Notes: generated by a model not told the origin, from the letters alone. A DNA stretch of 64,000 bases from Avibacterium volantium_A (GCF_049366555.1 NZ_JBMMGT010000008.1:1-64000); one strand, 5' to 3'. Positions 51,821 through 61,596 are shown, counted from the stretch's first letter. Program-made: numbers and translations.

Positions 51821-52615
51821 TTATTTCAATGTCAAAACTTTCACTTCATCATTTACGCGAATAATCCCCGTATTCAACGGAATTAAATTAACGCCGAAAA
51901 GTGGTGCGCCTTGTTCGTTGCGGTTGAGTTTTTTCAGCGTGCGGAAAGGTTCCATTTTCGGATCGGTTTGGTTGGTGGTAGGGTTGCGAGTGGTGAGAAC
52001 GCAGCGTTCACAAGGTTTGCTGTGTAAGAATTTGACTTCACCGATTTGAATTTCACCCCATTGCTGTTCTTCAAAGGGGGCGATGCCGTCAATAATTAAA
52101 TTTGGGCGAAATTGCAGCGGTGAAATTGGGCTTGGACAAGCTTGCTGTACTGCGTTAAAAGACGCTTCAGTGGTGAGCAAAAGTGGGTAGCCATCTGCAA
52201 AAGAAAGCGGTTGGTCGGGGTAGCGTTTAATTTTGCGTTGCGTGTGTTCGCCTGTCCAGCGCAATTGCACGGCACGGCCTATTTTCTCGCTAAACCAGTG
52301 ATTAATGTTTTGCGGCGCAAGCAATGAGTTAAATTCATTTCCCCACACTTCGCAGGCTTGGCTTTGCTGAAAATCCGTATATTGAACTTGAATGGCTGAA
52401 CCGTCTTTATGCTGAATATATAAACCAAGCGGTGTCGGCAACGCGTGGAAGTGGTAAAGTTCCGCATCTTTGCGTGCTGTGATAAAGGTGCCGTCTAATT
52501 CTGTGAGCATAAACGTGCGATCAAAATTCAGCCCTTGCGGTTGAACCACGGCTTGCGCCACTTCATAGCTTTGCGTAGATTTGATGGGGTATAAGTAAAT
52601 ATGCTGTAATTTCAT
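51821..52615 (-). CDS. MOSC-domain protein, YcbX-like
   Basis: A molybdenum-cofactor sulphurase C-terminal-type protein. The 264-residue length covers the N-terminal beta-barrel domain (LQHIYLYPIKSTQSYEV) and the MOSC domain with FRPNLIIDG (near 170) and the candidate cofactor-binding cysteines in SKPCERCVLTTRNP (near 200). YcbX relatives reduce N-hydroxylated compounds. It lacks the C-terminal ferredoxin domain of E. coli YcbX, so it needs a separate electron donor. 3 bases behind dacB. Confidence 0.85.
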   Translation of the reverse strand: MKLQHIYLYPIKSTQSYEVAQAVVQPQGLNFDRTFMLTELDGTFITARKDAELYHFHALPTPLGLYIQHKDGSAIQVQYTDFQQSQACEVWGNEFNSLLAPQNINHWFSEKIGRAVQLRWTGEHTQRKIKRYPDQPLSFADGYPLLLTTEASFNAVQQACPSPISPLQFRPNLIIDGIAPFEEQQWGEIQIGEVKFLHSKPCERCVLTTRNPTTNQTDPKMEPFRTLKKLNRNEQGAPLFGVNLIPLNTGIIRVNDEVKVLTLK

Positions 52616-52618
52616 TGC

Positions 52619-54061
52619 TTAATCCTCATAAAGTTGGCTGTAAAGGGCATTTTCAAAACGCACTAGGGGTGCGCGTTTGGTTTTGTTTTCGAGATCACCC
52701 GTGGAATAGCCATTGATAAATTGTACGAAGGCAACGGGGTCGCCTTTAGCATTTTTCATAAAGCCAGCAAGGTTATAAACCCCTTTTAATGCGCCTGTTT
52801 TAGCGGAAATATTTTGTGCAAGCGGTGGCTTGATCATCGAACCCCGTCCGCTTAATGTGCCATCTACCCCTGCAATAGGAAAGCTGTCTAATAAATGTAG
52901 TTCTGTTTCGTGATTAGCAATATATTCAAGGGCTTGCAACATAATATTAGCAGAAATTAAGTTATGGCGTGAAAGCCCAGAACCATCGGCGATAACGCTA
53001 TTATCGAATTTTATTCCTGCTTGAGATTGCAAAATTTGGCGCATTGCTTTCGCGGAAAGTTGAAAGGACGCAGGGCGTTTGTAATAGTGATAACCAATGG
53101 TACGAAAGAGTGCATCGGCAATTTGGTTATCAGATTTTTTCATCATTTTTTTGATCAAATCTGGCAGCGGTTTAGACAAATGTTGCGCCACAATTTGCCC
53201 TTTTTGTACTGTACGCGGCTGTTGGATTTTACCGTTAAATGCAATGCCAAGGCGGTTTAATTGACGTTGAATAATGGCTGCTGCATAAGCATTGGGATCT
53301 TGCACGGCAAAACTGAGTGCAAAAGGTTTGCTTTGACGTGCAAGACAGCCTTTAATCTGATAGCGATTGTTGTCGTGCAACACGGCATCAAGTTGGCAAT
53401 AAGGCGCTTCTTCTTTGCTTGCCACACGCACCTGCCCGAACACTTGCACGGGATATTGCGCTGGCACATTGAATTTCACCAGTTCGCCCACAGGCAAATT
53501 GGCATCAAGATCCACATAAAAACAGTTATGATTGATATTCACTGCTGCAGGGGGCGAATTAAAGCACATTGACAAATCATTCCAAATCCAACCTAAGCCA
53601 CGGTCGTGTCCTGTAAACATGGAAGTATCTAAAATAAGATCACCAGTAATACGCTGAATACCTTGCTGTTTTAATTGGGTAAGTAGCTGATAAAGCTGAT
53701 CACTGGTTAAATCTGGATCACCGGTGAAAACAATGACTAAGTTACCGCGTAACTCTCCATTTTGAATATTACCTTGGCGTAGCAGACTTGTTTCAAAATG
53801 AAATTCATCGCCAAGACTGAGCTTGGCGGCAAGCGCGGTAAATACTTTCTGCGTACTTGCTGGAAGCATAAAGGTTTGCGGATTAAGTGCGGTGAGAATT
53901 TCTTGCGTTTTTAAGTTTTTTGCCACAAAAGAAAGACTTGTTCCCGCAGGAAGTTGCGTGCTAAGTTGTGCCACGTCCACTTCAGCTGCACTATATGGCG
54001 TGTGCAAAGCAAAGGAAATGCCTAATGCAAAAGGCAGTAATTTTGATGATAATTTGTACAT
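52619..54061 (-). CDS. dacB: D-alanyl-D-alanine carboxypeptidase/endopeptidase (PBP4)
   Basis: A periplasmic serine hydrolase that trims peptidoglycan stem peptides and cleaves cross-links. A 480-residue precursor has a signal peptide (about 1-26). Active-site motifs are ASTQK (SxxK, near 67), SDN (near 311) and KTG (near 418). The large insert between the first two is diagnostic of the DacB (S13) family. It is divergent from greA, the same pairing found in H. influenzae and E. coli. Confidence 0.95.
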   Translation of the reverse strand: MYKLSSKLLPFALGISFALHTPYSAAEVDVAQLSTQLPAGTSLSFVAKNLKTQEILTALNPQTFMLPASTQKVFTALAAKLSLGDEFHFETSLLRQGNIQNGELRGNLVIVFTGDPDLTSDQLYQLLTQLKQQGIQRITGDLILDTSMFTGHDRGLGWIWNDLSMCFNSPPAAVNINHNCFYVDLDANLPVGELVKFNVPAQYPVQVFGQVRVASKEEAPYCQLDAVLHDNNRYQIKGCLARQSKPFALSFAVQDPNAYAAAIIQRQLNRLGIAFNGKIQQPRTVQKGQIVAQHLSKPLPDLIKKMMKKSDNQIADALFRTIGYHYYKRPASFQLSAKAMRQILQSQAGIKFDNSVIADGSGLSRHNLISANIMLQALEYIANHETELHLLDSFPIAGVDGTLSGRGSMIKPPLAQNISAKTGALKGVYNLAGFMKNAKGDPVAFVQFINGYSTGDLENKTKRAPLVRFENALYSQLYED

Positions 54062-54265
54062 AAATAATCGCTATGGTTGCTATTTTTTTTTAGAAACACA
54101 ATAATAGTGCTGGATACTGCGAGAGTAAAATTATTTCTTGCATAAAATGGTGTAATAAGGCGGTTTATACCAAAATGATTTTTGAGCTACGGCAAAGCTG
54201 AATAATGAAAACATATTGCTTTGTTGTAGTTTTATTTTTGACTAAAAAAGGAACAAGGATTAACA

Positions 54266-54742
54266 ATGCAACAAATTCCAATGACGGTACGCGGTGCAGC
54301 GCAATTAAGAGAAGAGTTAGAGTTTTTAAAGAATGTTCGCCGTCCAGAAATTATTAAAGCTATTGCGGAAGCGCGCGAACACGGTGATTTGAAAGAAAAT
54401 GCGGAATATCACGCGGCGCGTGAGCAGCAAGGTTTTTGCGAAGGGCGTATTCAAGAAATTGAAGGGAAATTAGCCAACAGCCAAATCATTGATGTGACGA
54501 AAATGCCAAATAATGGCAAAGTGATCTTTGGTGCAACAGTCGTGTTAGTGAATGTGAATACGGACGAAGAAGTTACCTACCAAATCGTGGGCGATGATGA
54601 AGCGGATATTAAACAAGGCTTGATTTCCGTTAATTCACCTATTGCCCGTGGCTTAATTGGTAAGGAAGTGGACGATAGCGTCACCATCGCCACCCCCGGG
54701 GGAACGGTTGAGTTCGATATTATTGAGGTGGAATATAAATAA
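54266..54742 (+). CDS. greA: Transcription elongation factor GreA
   Basis: Rescues backtracked RNA polymerase by stimulating transcript cleavage. 158 residues with the N-terminal coiled coil (LREELEFLKNVRRPEIIKAI), the acidic tip ARxxxDLKENAEYHAAREQQ (near 35-52) carrying the functional Asp/Glu, and the FKBP-like C-terminal domain. AAGGA precedes the ATG. Confidence 0.97.
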   Translation: MQQIPMTVRGAAQLREELEFLKNVRRPEIIKAIAEAREHGDLKENAEYHAAREQQGFCEGRIQEIEGKLANSQIIDVTKMPNNGKVIFGATVVLVNVNTDEEVTYQIVGDDEADIKQGLISVNSPIARGLIGKEVDDSVTIATPGGTVEFDIIEVEYK

Positions 54743-54772
54743 AAAATAGGGCGTTTTGATACGCCCCATTTT
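54743..54772. terminator. Terminator between greA and yhbY
   Basis: GGGCGT/ACGCCC with a TTTGAT loop. The left A-run makes a good T-tail for the minus-strand yhbY, while the plus-strand tail is weaker. Confidence 0.75.
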
Positions 54773-54774
54773 AC

Positions 54775-55071
54775 TTATTTTTTAGGTAAGGAAATTTTAT
54801 GCTCTTCGCTTGGGCGATAAAGCACAAGGATATTACCGATAGTTTGCACCGCTGCGGCTTGCGTTTCTCTCACAATCGCATCAATAATCAGCTGTTTGGT
54901 TTCGCGATCAGCACCAGCAATTTTCACTTTAATTAATTCGTGATGATTGAGTGCGTTGTCGATTTCAGCGATAACCCCTTCGGTTAAGCCATTTCCACCT
55001 AGCATAACGACAGGGCTTAAATGGTGTGCAAGCCCTTTTAAAAATTGTTTTTGTTTTGTTGATAACTGCAT
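54775..55071 (-). CDS. yhbY: RNA-binding protein YhbY (CRM domain)
   Basis: A small ribosome-assembly factor that binds pre-50S particles. I chose ATG 55071 (MQLSTKQKQFLKGLAHHL) behind AGGA, giving 98 residues; the longer frame has no support. The CRM domain motif VVMLGGNGLTEGVIAEIDNAL (near 21-42), including the GxxG RNA-contact loop, is intact. Divergent from rlmE, as in E. coli. Confidence 0.93.
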   Translation of the reverse strand: MQLSTKQKQFLKGLAHHLSPVVMLGGNGLTEGVIAEIDNALNHHELIKVKIAGADRETKQLIIDAIVRETQAAAVQTIGNILVLYRPSEEHKISLPKK

Positions 55072-55189
55072 TAATTTAATCCTATGTTTATAAAGTGCGG
55101 TGGTTTTTTCTGGAGAAATTCCGAATACCACCTTGAACTGGGAAATTTTAACCTCATATTGACAAAACTACCACAAAAATTAAGAAATT

Positions 55190-55819
55190 ATGGGAAAGAA
55201 AAAACGTTCAGCAAGTTCAACCCGTTGGTTGAATGAGCATTTTAAAGATCCGTTTGTACAAAAGGCACATAAACAGAAATTGCGTTCACGTGCTTATTTC
55301 AAATTAGATGAAATTCAACAAACCGATAAACTATTTAAAGCAGGAATGACGGTAGTTGATCTTGGTGCCGCACCGGGCGGTTGGTCGCAATATGTCGTCA
55401 GCCAAATTGGTGGCAAAGGGCGTGTGATTGCCTGTGATATTTTAGAAATGGATCCTATTGTGGGGGTTGATTTTCTGCAAGGGGATTTCCGTGAAGAAAA
55501 TGTATTGAATGCTTTGCTGGAACGCGTAGGTGAGGCAAAAGTTGATGTGGTAATGTCGGATATGGCGCCAAATTTTAGTGGTATGCCATCAGTGGACATT
55601 CCTCGTGCAATGTATTTAGTGGAACTGGCTTTGGATATGTGTAAACAAGTATTGGCGCACAAAGGCAGTTTCGTTGTGAAAGTTTTCCAAGGTGAGGGCT
55701 TTGATGAGTATTTAAGAGAAATTCGTTCTCTGTTTAGTGTCGTTAAAGTGCGTAAACCTGAAGCATCTCGTGGGCGTTCTCGTGAGGTGTATATTGTGGC
55801 AACGGGTTACAAATATTAA
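55190..55819 (+). CDS. rlmE: 23S rRNA 2'-O-methyltransferase (U2552)
   Basis: A heat-shock methyltransferase (RrmJ/FtsJ) that modifies U2552 in the A loop. 209 residues, the E. coli length. SAM motif VVDLGAAPGGWSQ (near 56), catalytic Lys in QKLRSRAYFKLDEI, Asp in MSDMAPNFSG and Lys in VVKVFQGEG. ATG at 55190. Followed by ftsH, the conserved rlmE-ftsH pair. Confidence 0.96.
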   Translation: MGKKKRSASSTRWLNEHFKDPFVQKAHKQKLRSRAYFKLDEIQQTDKLFKAGMTVVDLGAAPGGWSQYVVSQIGGKGRVIACDILEMDPIVGVDFLQGDFREENVLNALLERVGEAKVDVVMSDMAPNFSGMPSVDIPRAMYLVELALDMCKQVLAHKGSFVVKVFQGEGFDEYLREIRSLFSVVKVRKPEASRGRSREVYIVATGYKY

Positions 55820-55902
55820 CTATAAATTCAATAACTTCTCATTTTGGAATGAATGTAGTAATCTTGTAACAAATTATTAACTTAGAAAAACGAGGTCAAA
55901 CC

Positions 55903-57834
55903 TTGAAAGATATGGTCAAAAACTTAGTCCTATGGATTGTGATTGCAGTAGTTATGATGTCTGCATATCAGGGCTTTAGCGGTAGTTCGAATGGTAATCT
56001 TACCGATTACACCACCTTTATTACTGATGTGGGTAATGATCAAGTACGCCAAGTGCGATTTGAAGAGAACGAATTACAAGTTACTAAATCTGATGGTTCA
56101 AAATATTCAACCGTAATGCCAATTTATGATGATAAATTATTGAATGATTTATTAAATAAAAAGGTAAAAGTAGAAGGATCGTTGCCAGAAAGACGTGGTA
56201 TTTTATCGCAAATTCTCATCTCTTGGTTCCCAATGTTATTGCTTGTTGGCGTATGGTTCTTCTTTATGCGCCAAATGCAAGGCGGTAGTGGAAAAGCAAT
56301 GAGCTTTGGTAAAAGCCGAGCCAAAATGCTCACCAAAGAGCAAATTAAAACGACTTTCGCTGATGTTGCTGGCTGTGATGAAGCGAAAGAAGAAGTGGGG
56401 GAAATCGTGGATTTCTTGCGTGATCCAAGTAAATTCCAAAAATTAGGCGGTAAAATCCCAAAAGGAATTTTAATGGTTGGGCCACCGGGAACGGGTAAAA
56501 CCCTATTAGCCAAAGCCATTGCTGGTGAAGCAAAAGTGCCATTTTTTACCATTTCAGGTTCTGACTTCGTAGAAATGTTTGTGGGCGTGGGGGCTTCTCG
56601 TGTGCGTGACATGTTTGAACAGGCGAAGAAAAACGCACCTTGTTTGATTTTTATTGATGAAATTGATGCAGTGGGTCGCCAACGTGGTGCAGGCCTTGGC
56701 GGGGGACACGATGAGCGTGAACAAACCCTTAACCAAATGTTGGTGGAAATGGACGGCTTTGAGGGCAACGAAGGAGTGATTGTGATCGCCGCAACCAACC
56801 GCCCAGATGTGCTTGATCCCGCTTTAACGCGTCCAGGTCGTTTTGACCGTCAAGTGGTAGTGGGCTTGCCAGATGTATTAGGGCGTGAGCAAATCTTAAA
56901 AGTACATATGCGTAAAGTGCCAGTTGCACCAGATGTGAATGCGATGACCCTTGCACGTGGTACACCAGGTTATTCAGGGGCAGATTTGGCTAACCTTGTG
57001 AATGAAGCCGCATTATTTGCAGCACGAATGAACAAGCCATTGGTTTCAATGCTCGAATTTGAAAAAGCCAAAGATAAAATCAATATGGGACCTGAACGCC
57101 GCACAATGATTATGACGGATAAGCAAAAAGAATCTACCGCTTATCACGAAGCAGGACACGCCATTGTAGGTTATTTAGTGCCAGAACACGATCCAGTGCA
57201 TAAAGTAACCATTATTCCGCGTGGTCGTGCTTTAGGGGTAACCTTCTTCTTGCCAGAAGGGGATCAAGTAAGCATTAGCCAAAAACAATTAGAAAGTAAA
57301 CTTTCCACCCTTTATGCAGGGCGTTTAGCGGAAGATTTGATTTACGGTGAAGAAAATATTTCTACTGGTGCATCAAATGACATTAAAGTTGCGACGAATA
57401 TTGCACGCAATATGGTTACCCAGTGGGGCTTTTCTGATAAATTAGGGCCAATTCTTTATTCTGAAGATGAAGGCGAAGTGTTCTTAGGGCGCTCAATGGC
57501 GAAAGCGAAACATATGTCTGATGAAACAGCTCATCTTATTGATGAAGAAGTCCGTGCGATTGTTACTCGTAACTACGAGCGTGCAAGACAGCTATTAATT
57601 GACAATATGGATATTTTACACGCAATGAAAGATGCATTAGTAAAATATGAAACCATTGAAGAAGAGCAAATTAAACAGCTGATGAACCGTGAACCAGTAA
57701 CGCCACCAGCAGGCTGGGACGACAACGGCAAAGCAAGTTCAGAAAAATCTGCTGAACCCAATGCTTCTGCACAAAATCAAAGTACGGCAGATCAAAGTGC
57801 GGTAGAAAATTCAGATAAATCTGAACATAACTAA
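55903..57834 (+). CDS. ftsH: ATP-dependent zinc metalloprotease FtsH
   Basis: An inner-membrane AAA+ protease that degrades LpxC, sigma-32 and damaged membrane proteins. 643 residues. The likely start is TTG 55903, because GAGG lies 8 bases before it; the ATG at 55912 is too far from any site. Two membrane segments (about 7-25, 98-120), Walker A GPPGTGKT (near 193), Walker B FIDEIDAVG, arginine-finger region RPGRFDRQ, and zinc motif HEAGH (near 416). The divergent low-complexity tail contains an uptake signal. Confidence 0.97.
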   Translation: MKDMVKNLVLWIVIAVVMMSAYQGFSGSSNGNLTDYTTFITDVGNDQVRQVRFEENELQVTKSDGSKYSTVMPIYDDKLLNDLLNKKVKVEGSLPERRGILSQILISWFPMLLLVGVWFFFMRQMQGGSGKAMSFGKSRAKMLTKEQIKTTFADVAGCDEAKEEVGEIVDFLRDPSKFQKLGGKIPKGILMVGPPGTGKTLLAKAIAGEAKVPFFTISGSDFVEMFVGVGASRVRDMFEQAKKNAPCLIFIDEIDAVGRQRGAGLGGGHDEREQTLNQMLVEMDGFEGNEGVIVIAATNRPDVLDPALTRPGRFDRQVVVGLPDVLGREQILKVHMRKVPVAPDVNAMTLARGTPGYSGADLANLVNEAALFAARMNKPLVSMLEFEKAKDKINMGPERRTMIMTDKQKESTAYHEAGHAIVGYLVPEHDPVHKVTIIPRGRALGVTFFLPEGDQVSISQKQLESKLSTLYAGRLAEDLIYGEENISTGASNDIKVATNIARNMVTQWGFSDKLGPILYSEDEGEVFLGRSMAKAKHMSDETAHLIDEEVRAIVTRNYERARQLLIDNMDILHAMKDALVKYETIEEEQIKQLMNREPVTPPAGWDDNGKASSEKSAEPNASAQNQSTADQSAVENSDKSEHN

Positions 57835-57850
57835 CCACTTAATAAATATT

Positions 57851-57890
57851 AAAGGACTGATTTTTATAAGAAATCAGTCCTTTCTTTTTT
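57851..57890 (+). terminator. Terminator of ftsH
   Basis: A 13-bp perfect stem, AAAGGACTGATTT/AAATCAGTCCTTT, with a 7-base loop and T-rich tail. One of the strongest in the window and not based on an uptake signal. Confidence 0.92.
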
Positions 57891-57985
57891 CTTCTTTAGG
57901 CTTTAACATAAAGTAAATTCAAATAACAAAATCCAGCTTATTTTTTATTTTAATTTACTGTATCAGTGAGATTGAGAATAACCGA

Positions 57986-58894
57986 ATGAATTATGCAGAT
58001 TGGCTTGCTTTTGCAGAAACACAACTTGCCGACAACAAAAAGACAGATCCTTTCATTAATCCCAAGGTGGATTCCAGCCTATTATTACAATTTGTAACAG
58101 GGCGTTCACGTTCTTCCATTTTGGCATTTTCTGAAATCGAGCTTTCAGCACAAGAACTTGCACAGCTTGAGAAATTATTACAACGCCGCATAAACAGTGA
58201 ACCAATGGCTTATATTCTTGGTCAGCAACCCTTTTGGACGCTTGATTTGAAGGTATCTGAAGATACTCTTATTCCAAGAGCAGACACGGAAATTTTAGTG
58301 GAAAATGCGTTAATTTGTGCGGAAGAACGCATTTCATCAGCTCACTTTGACAAAGAATTAAAAATATTAGATTTAGGCACAGGTACAGGGGCAATTGCAA
58401 TAGCCCTTGCACAAGAATTGCGATCTAGATCGAAAAAATTATTTAAAGTTTCTGTTGTGGGTGTTGATCTTATTGATAATGCGGTAAACTTAGCTCAAGA
58501 CAATGCAAAACGTAATGATGTTGATAATATTCTTTTTTATCAAAGTAATTGGTTTGAAAATTTACAAGATCAGCGTTTTGATATCATTGTAAGTAATCCG
58601 CCTTATATTGATAAAGATGATCCACATTTGCAGTTGGGCGATGTGCGATTTGAGCCATTAAGTGCTTTAGTCGCTAAAGAACAGGGGTATGCAGATTTGC
58701 GGCACATTATCATCAATGCACCAACTTATCTAAAACCGCAAGGGTGGTTGTTATTGGAGCACGGTTGGCAGCAGGGAGAAAAAGTGCGGTCTTTTTTTCA
58801 AAAGAATTTGTGGCATAACGTTATTTCTCGTAAGGATTATAACCAAAACGAACGTATAACATTAGCTCAATTAAACACAAGAGGGAATGATTGA
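57986..58894 (+). CDS. prmC: Peptide chain release factor N5-glutamine methyltransferase
   Basis: Methylates the GGQ glutamine of release factors 1 and 2. 302 residues, with the N-terminal helical domain, SAM motif ILDLGTGTGAIAIAL (near 128) and the substrate motif VSNPPYID (near 202). It is slightly longer than usual because of an insertion around RSRSKKLFKVS. An uptake signal lies near the C-terminus (EKVRSFFQ). Its TGA overlaps the next ATG (TGATG). Confidence 0.95.
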   Translation: MNYADWLAFAETQLADNKKTDPFINPKVDSSLLLQFVTGRSRSSILAFSEIELSAQELAQLEKLLQRRINSEPMAYILGQQPFWTLDLKVSEDTLIPRADTEILVENALICAEERISSAHFDKELKILDLGTGTGAIAIALAQELRSRSKKLFKVSVVGVDLIDNAVNLAQDNAKRNDVDNILFYQSNWFENLQDQRFDIIVSNPPYIDKDDPHLQLGDVRFEPLSALVAKEQGYADLRHIIINAPTYLKPQGWLLLEHGWQQGEKVRSFFQKNLWHNVISRKDYNQNERITLAQLNTRGND

Positions 58895-59712
58895 TGAATA
58901 CAAATCGCAACGCAATTTATAATGAAATGCTTAACTTTTATGTGCTTACAGGGAATGATGGGCAACGCGAGCTAGGGAATATTCATTCAATTATGAATGG
59001 TTTTTTTACTCAAGCAAGAGAAGCTATTGAGCAAGAAAAAGATGATGAAGCAAAAATCAGAAAACTAATTGATTTAGTTTATGTCGATTGGGGATTTTTG
59101 ACGGATTCTAATAATTCTTTTGATCACTCTAATTATTATCTACCTGATGTTTTAACAAATCGTCGAGGTGTAGCAATTTCTGTTGGCGGCGTTTTATTGT
59201 ATCTCGCGGAAAAATTAGAATTACCAATTTATGCAATGGAATTTCCAGTCAATATTATGCTTAAAGCAGATGTGAATGGAAAACATCTCTATTTTGATCC
59301 TTGGACTGGCAGAGAATCTTCAGAAAAATATATTGAATACATTTTTAGAGTACATTACGGTGATGAAGTAGAATTCTCTGTTCCATTATTAGGTGAACTA
59401 GATGAAGAAGAGTTAGAGTTCCGTTATGGTCAGTTAGCGAAAAATTCTTTAATGCGAGAAAATAACTTTGAACCAGCCTTGGCTTATATTGAAAACGTGT
59501 TAGAACGTTATCCGGGCAGCTTAGATGAAATTCGTGATCGTGGGATTTTAAAAATGCAGCTTGGGCGTCTTCAAGAAGCATTAAAAGATCTTGAAGAATT
59601 TGTTGAAAAAAGACCTGATGATTCTTTTTCAATCATGTTCAAAGAGCAATTACCGTTAATTAAAAAAGATATTGAAGCGCAAGAAAAAGCAAAAAAAGAA
59701 TCTATTCACTAA
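58894..59712 (+). CDS. SirB1-family transglutaminase-like/TPR protein
   Basis: A conserved protein of unknown biochemical role. 272 residues; I chose ATG 58894, coupled to prmC. The N-terminal part is transglutaminase-like (DVLTNRRGVAISVGGVLLYLAEKL near 88-112, VNGKHLYFDPWTGRE near 128), but the usual catalytic Cys is replaced here by the region RRGVAIS. The C-terminal part has tetratricopeptide-like helices (ENNFEPALAYIENVLERYPG; LGRLQEALKDLEEF). Lies between prmC and kdsA, the typical gammaproteobacterial position. Confidence 0.85.
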   Translation: MNTNRNAIYNEMLNFYVLTGNDGQRELGNIHSIMNGFFTQAREAIEQEKDDEAKIRKLIDLVYVDWGFLTDSNNSFDHSNYYLPDVLTNRRGVAISVGGVLLYLAEKLELPIYAMEFPVNIMLKADVNGKHLYFDPWTGRESSEKYIEYIFRVHYGDEVEFSVPLLGELDEEELEFRYGQLAKNSLMRENNFEPALAYIENVLERYPGSLDEIRDRGILKMQLGRLQEALKDLEEFVEKRPDDSFSIMFKEQLPLIKKDIEAQEKAKKESIH

Positions 59713-59729
59713 ATTTATTAGAGAAAACT

Positions 59730-60584
59730 ATGCAAAATAAAGTTATTAAAATTGGTAACATTGAAGTCGCGAACGATAAACCATTTGTTCTATTTGGTGG
59801 AATGAATGTGTTAGAAAGCCGTGATATGGCAATGGCAGTGTGTGAAAAATATGTCGAAGTAACGCAAAAGCTCAATGTGCCTTATGTGTTTAAAGCGTCT
59901 TTTGATAAAGCGAACCGCTCGTCAATTCATTCTTACCGTGGACCGGGAATGGAAGAGGGGTTGAAAATTTTCCAAGAATTAAAAGACACCTTTGGCGTTA
60001 AAGTGATTACCGATGTACACGAAATTTATCAATGCCAACCTGTGGCTGAAGTGGTTGATGTGATTCAGTTACCCGCATTTTTAGCGCGTCAAACCGATCT
60101 TGTTGAAGCGATGGCGCGTACAGGGGCGGTGATCAATGTGAAAAAACCACAATTCTTAAGTCCGGGGCAAATGGGAAATATCGTAGAAAAAATTGAAGAA
60201 TGTGGTAACGATAAAGTGATCCTTTGTGATCGTGGGACTAACTTTGGCTATGATAACCTTATTGTGGATATGCTTGGCTTTAGCGTAATGAAGAAAGTTT
60301 CCAAAGGTTGCCCTGTGATTTTTGACGTAACCCATTCTTTGCAATGTCGTGATCCTTTTGGTGCAGCGTCAAGCGGTCGCCGCGCACAGGTGACAGAATT
60401 GGCACGTTCGGGGCTAGCGGTAGGGCTTGCAGGATTATTCCTAGAAGCGCACCCTGATCCACAAAATGCCAAATGCGACGGTCCTTCTGCTTTGCCATTA
60501 GCCAAATTAGAAGCCTTTGTGAGCCAAATGAAAGCGGTAGATGATTTGGTTAAGTCTTTTGAGGAATTAGATACATCAAACTAA
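59730..60584 (+). CDS. kdsA: 3-deoxy-8-phosphooctulonate synthase
   Basis: Makes Kdo 8-phosphate from arabinose 5-phosphate and phosphoenolpyruvate for lipopolysaccharide. 284 residues as in E. coli. Conserved segments: FVLFGGMNVLESRDMAM, KASFDKANRSS (near 57), GPGMEEGLKIF, KKPQFLSPGQM and TDVHE. The metal-binding Cys of class II enzymes is absent, so this is the metal-independent type. 17 bases after the sirB1-like gene. Confidence 0.96.
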   Translation: MQNKVIKIGNIEVANDKPFVLFGGMNVLESRDMAMAVCEKYVEVTQKLNVPYVFKASFDKANRSSIHSYRGPGMEEGLKIFQELKDTFGVKVITDVHEIYQCQPVAEVVDVIQLPAFLARQTDLVEAMARTGAVINVKKPQFLSPGQMGNIVEKIEECGNDKVILCDRGTNFGYDNLIVDMLGFSVMKKVSKGCPVIFDVTHSLQCRDPFGAASSGRRAQVTELARSGLAVGLAGLFLEAHPDPQNAKCDGPSALPLAKLEAFVSQMKAVDDLVKSFEELDTSN

Positions 60585-60635
60585 TTGCTTGAAAATTAAA
60601 TGTTAGAGAAAACGAACAATAACAGGTGAGTTTTA

Positions 60636-60675
60636 GGCGGAAATATGATAAAAATACCGCCTTGTTTTAATTTTT
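60636..60675 (+). terminator. Possible weak terminator between kdsA and dapD
   Basis: GGCGG and CCGCC, 16-base loop, then a T-rich run. The stem is only five pairs, so activity is uncertain. Confidence 0.4.
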
Positions 60676-60697
60676 TCATTTGAATAGGAAACAAAAT

Positions 60698-61525
60698 ATG
60701 TCAAATTTACAAACTATCATTGAAGCGGCGTTTGAACGCCGTGCAGAAATCACGCCAAAAAGCGTAGATGCAGAAACGCGTGCAGCGATCGAAGAAGTGA
60801 TCGAAGGTTTAGACAGCGGCAAATACCGTGTTGCAGAAAAAATTGACGGTGAATGGGTAACTCACCAATGGTTGAAAAAAGCGGTATTGCTTTCTTTCCG
60901 CATTAACGATAACCAAGTGATTGACGGCGCAGAAACCAAATATTACGACAAAGTAGCCCTTAAATTTGCAGACTATGACGAAGCACGTTTCCAACAAGAA
61001 GGTTTCCGTGTTGTGCCTTCAGCAACCGTGCGTAAAGGTGCATATATCGCGAAAAATGCGGTATTAATGCCATCTTATGTAAACATTGGTGCTTACGTTG
61101 GCGAAGGTACAATGGTAGATACTTGGGCAACCGTTGGTTCTTGCGCGCAAATCGGTAAAAATGTTCACCTTTCAGGCGGCGTTGGTATCGGTGGAGTATT
61201 AGAGCCATTACAAGCTAACCCAACCATTATCGGCGATAACTGCTTTATCGGCGCGCGTTCTGAAGTGGTTGAGGGCGTTATCGTAGAAGATGGCTGTGTA
61301 ATCTCAATGGGCGTATTCATCGGTCAATCAACTAAAATCTATGATCGTGAAACTGGTGAAATCCACTATGGTCGTGTACCAGCAGGTTCTGTGGTCGTTT
61401 CAGGTAGCCTTCCTTCAAAATGCGGTAAATATAATCTTTACTGTGCAGTAATCGTGAAAAAAGTTGATGCGAAAACCTTAGGTAAAGTCGGTATCAACGA
61501 GTTATTGCGTAGTATTGATGAATAA
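60698..61525 (+). CDS. dapD: Tetrahydrodipicolinate N-succinyltransferase
   Basis: Succinylates tetrahydrodipicolinate in the lysine/diaminopimelate pathway. I chose ATG 60698 (MSNLQTIIEAAFERR) behind AGGA, giving 275 residues against 274 in E. coli. It has the left-handed beta-helix hexapeptide repeats (NIGAYVGEGTMVDTWATVGSC; IGKNVHLSGGVGIGG, near 125-175). The catalytic region includes GDNCFIGARSEVVEG. Confidence 0.96.
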   Translation: MSNLQTIIEAAFERRAEITPKSVDAETRAAIEEVIEGLDSGKYRVAEKIDGEWVTHQWLKKAVLLSFRINDNQVIDGAETKYYDKVALKFADYDEARFQQEGFRVVPSATVRKGAYIAKNAVLMPSYVNIGAYVGEGTMVDTWATVGSCAQIGKNVHLSGGVGIGGVLEPLQANPTIIGDNCFIGARSEVVEGVIVEDGCVISMGVFIGQSTKIYDRETGEIHYGRVPAGSVVVSGSLPSKCGKYNLYCAVIVKKVDAKTLGKVGINELLRSIDE

Positions 61526-61551
61526 TATTTAATACTAATTAATCAAAAATA

Positions 61552-61584
61552 AAAATCTGCACGAGAGTTTTCTGTGCAGATTTT
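61552..61584. terminator. Bidirectional terminator between dapD and the OLD-like gene
   Basis: An 11-bp perfect stem, AAAATCTGCAC/GTGCAGATTTT, with an 11-base loop and A/T runs on both sides. It ends the two convergent genes. Confidence 0.88.
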
Positions 61585-61596
61585 CATACCAGAATA

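Noticed and set aside
56124..56798. A 224-residue minus-strand frame across ftsH
   Set aside because: Shadow of the highly conserved ftsH coding strand; composition is unlike a real protein.
58894..59712. Active transglutaminase in the SirB1-like protein
   Set aside because: The family fold is recognisable but no Cys stands at the expected nucleophile position, so I did not assign an enzymatic activity.
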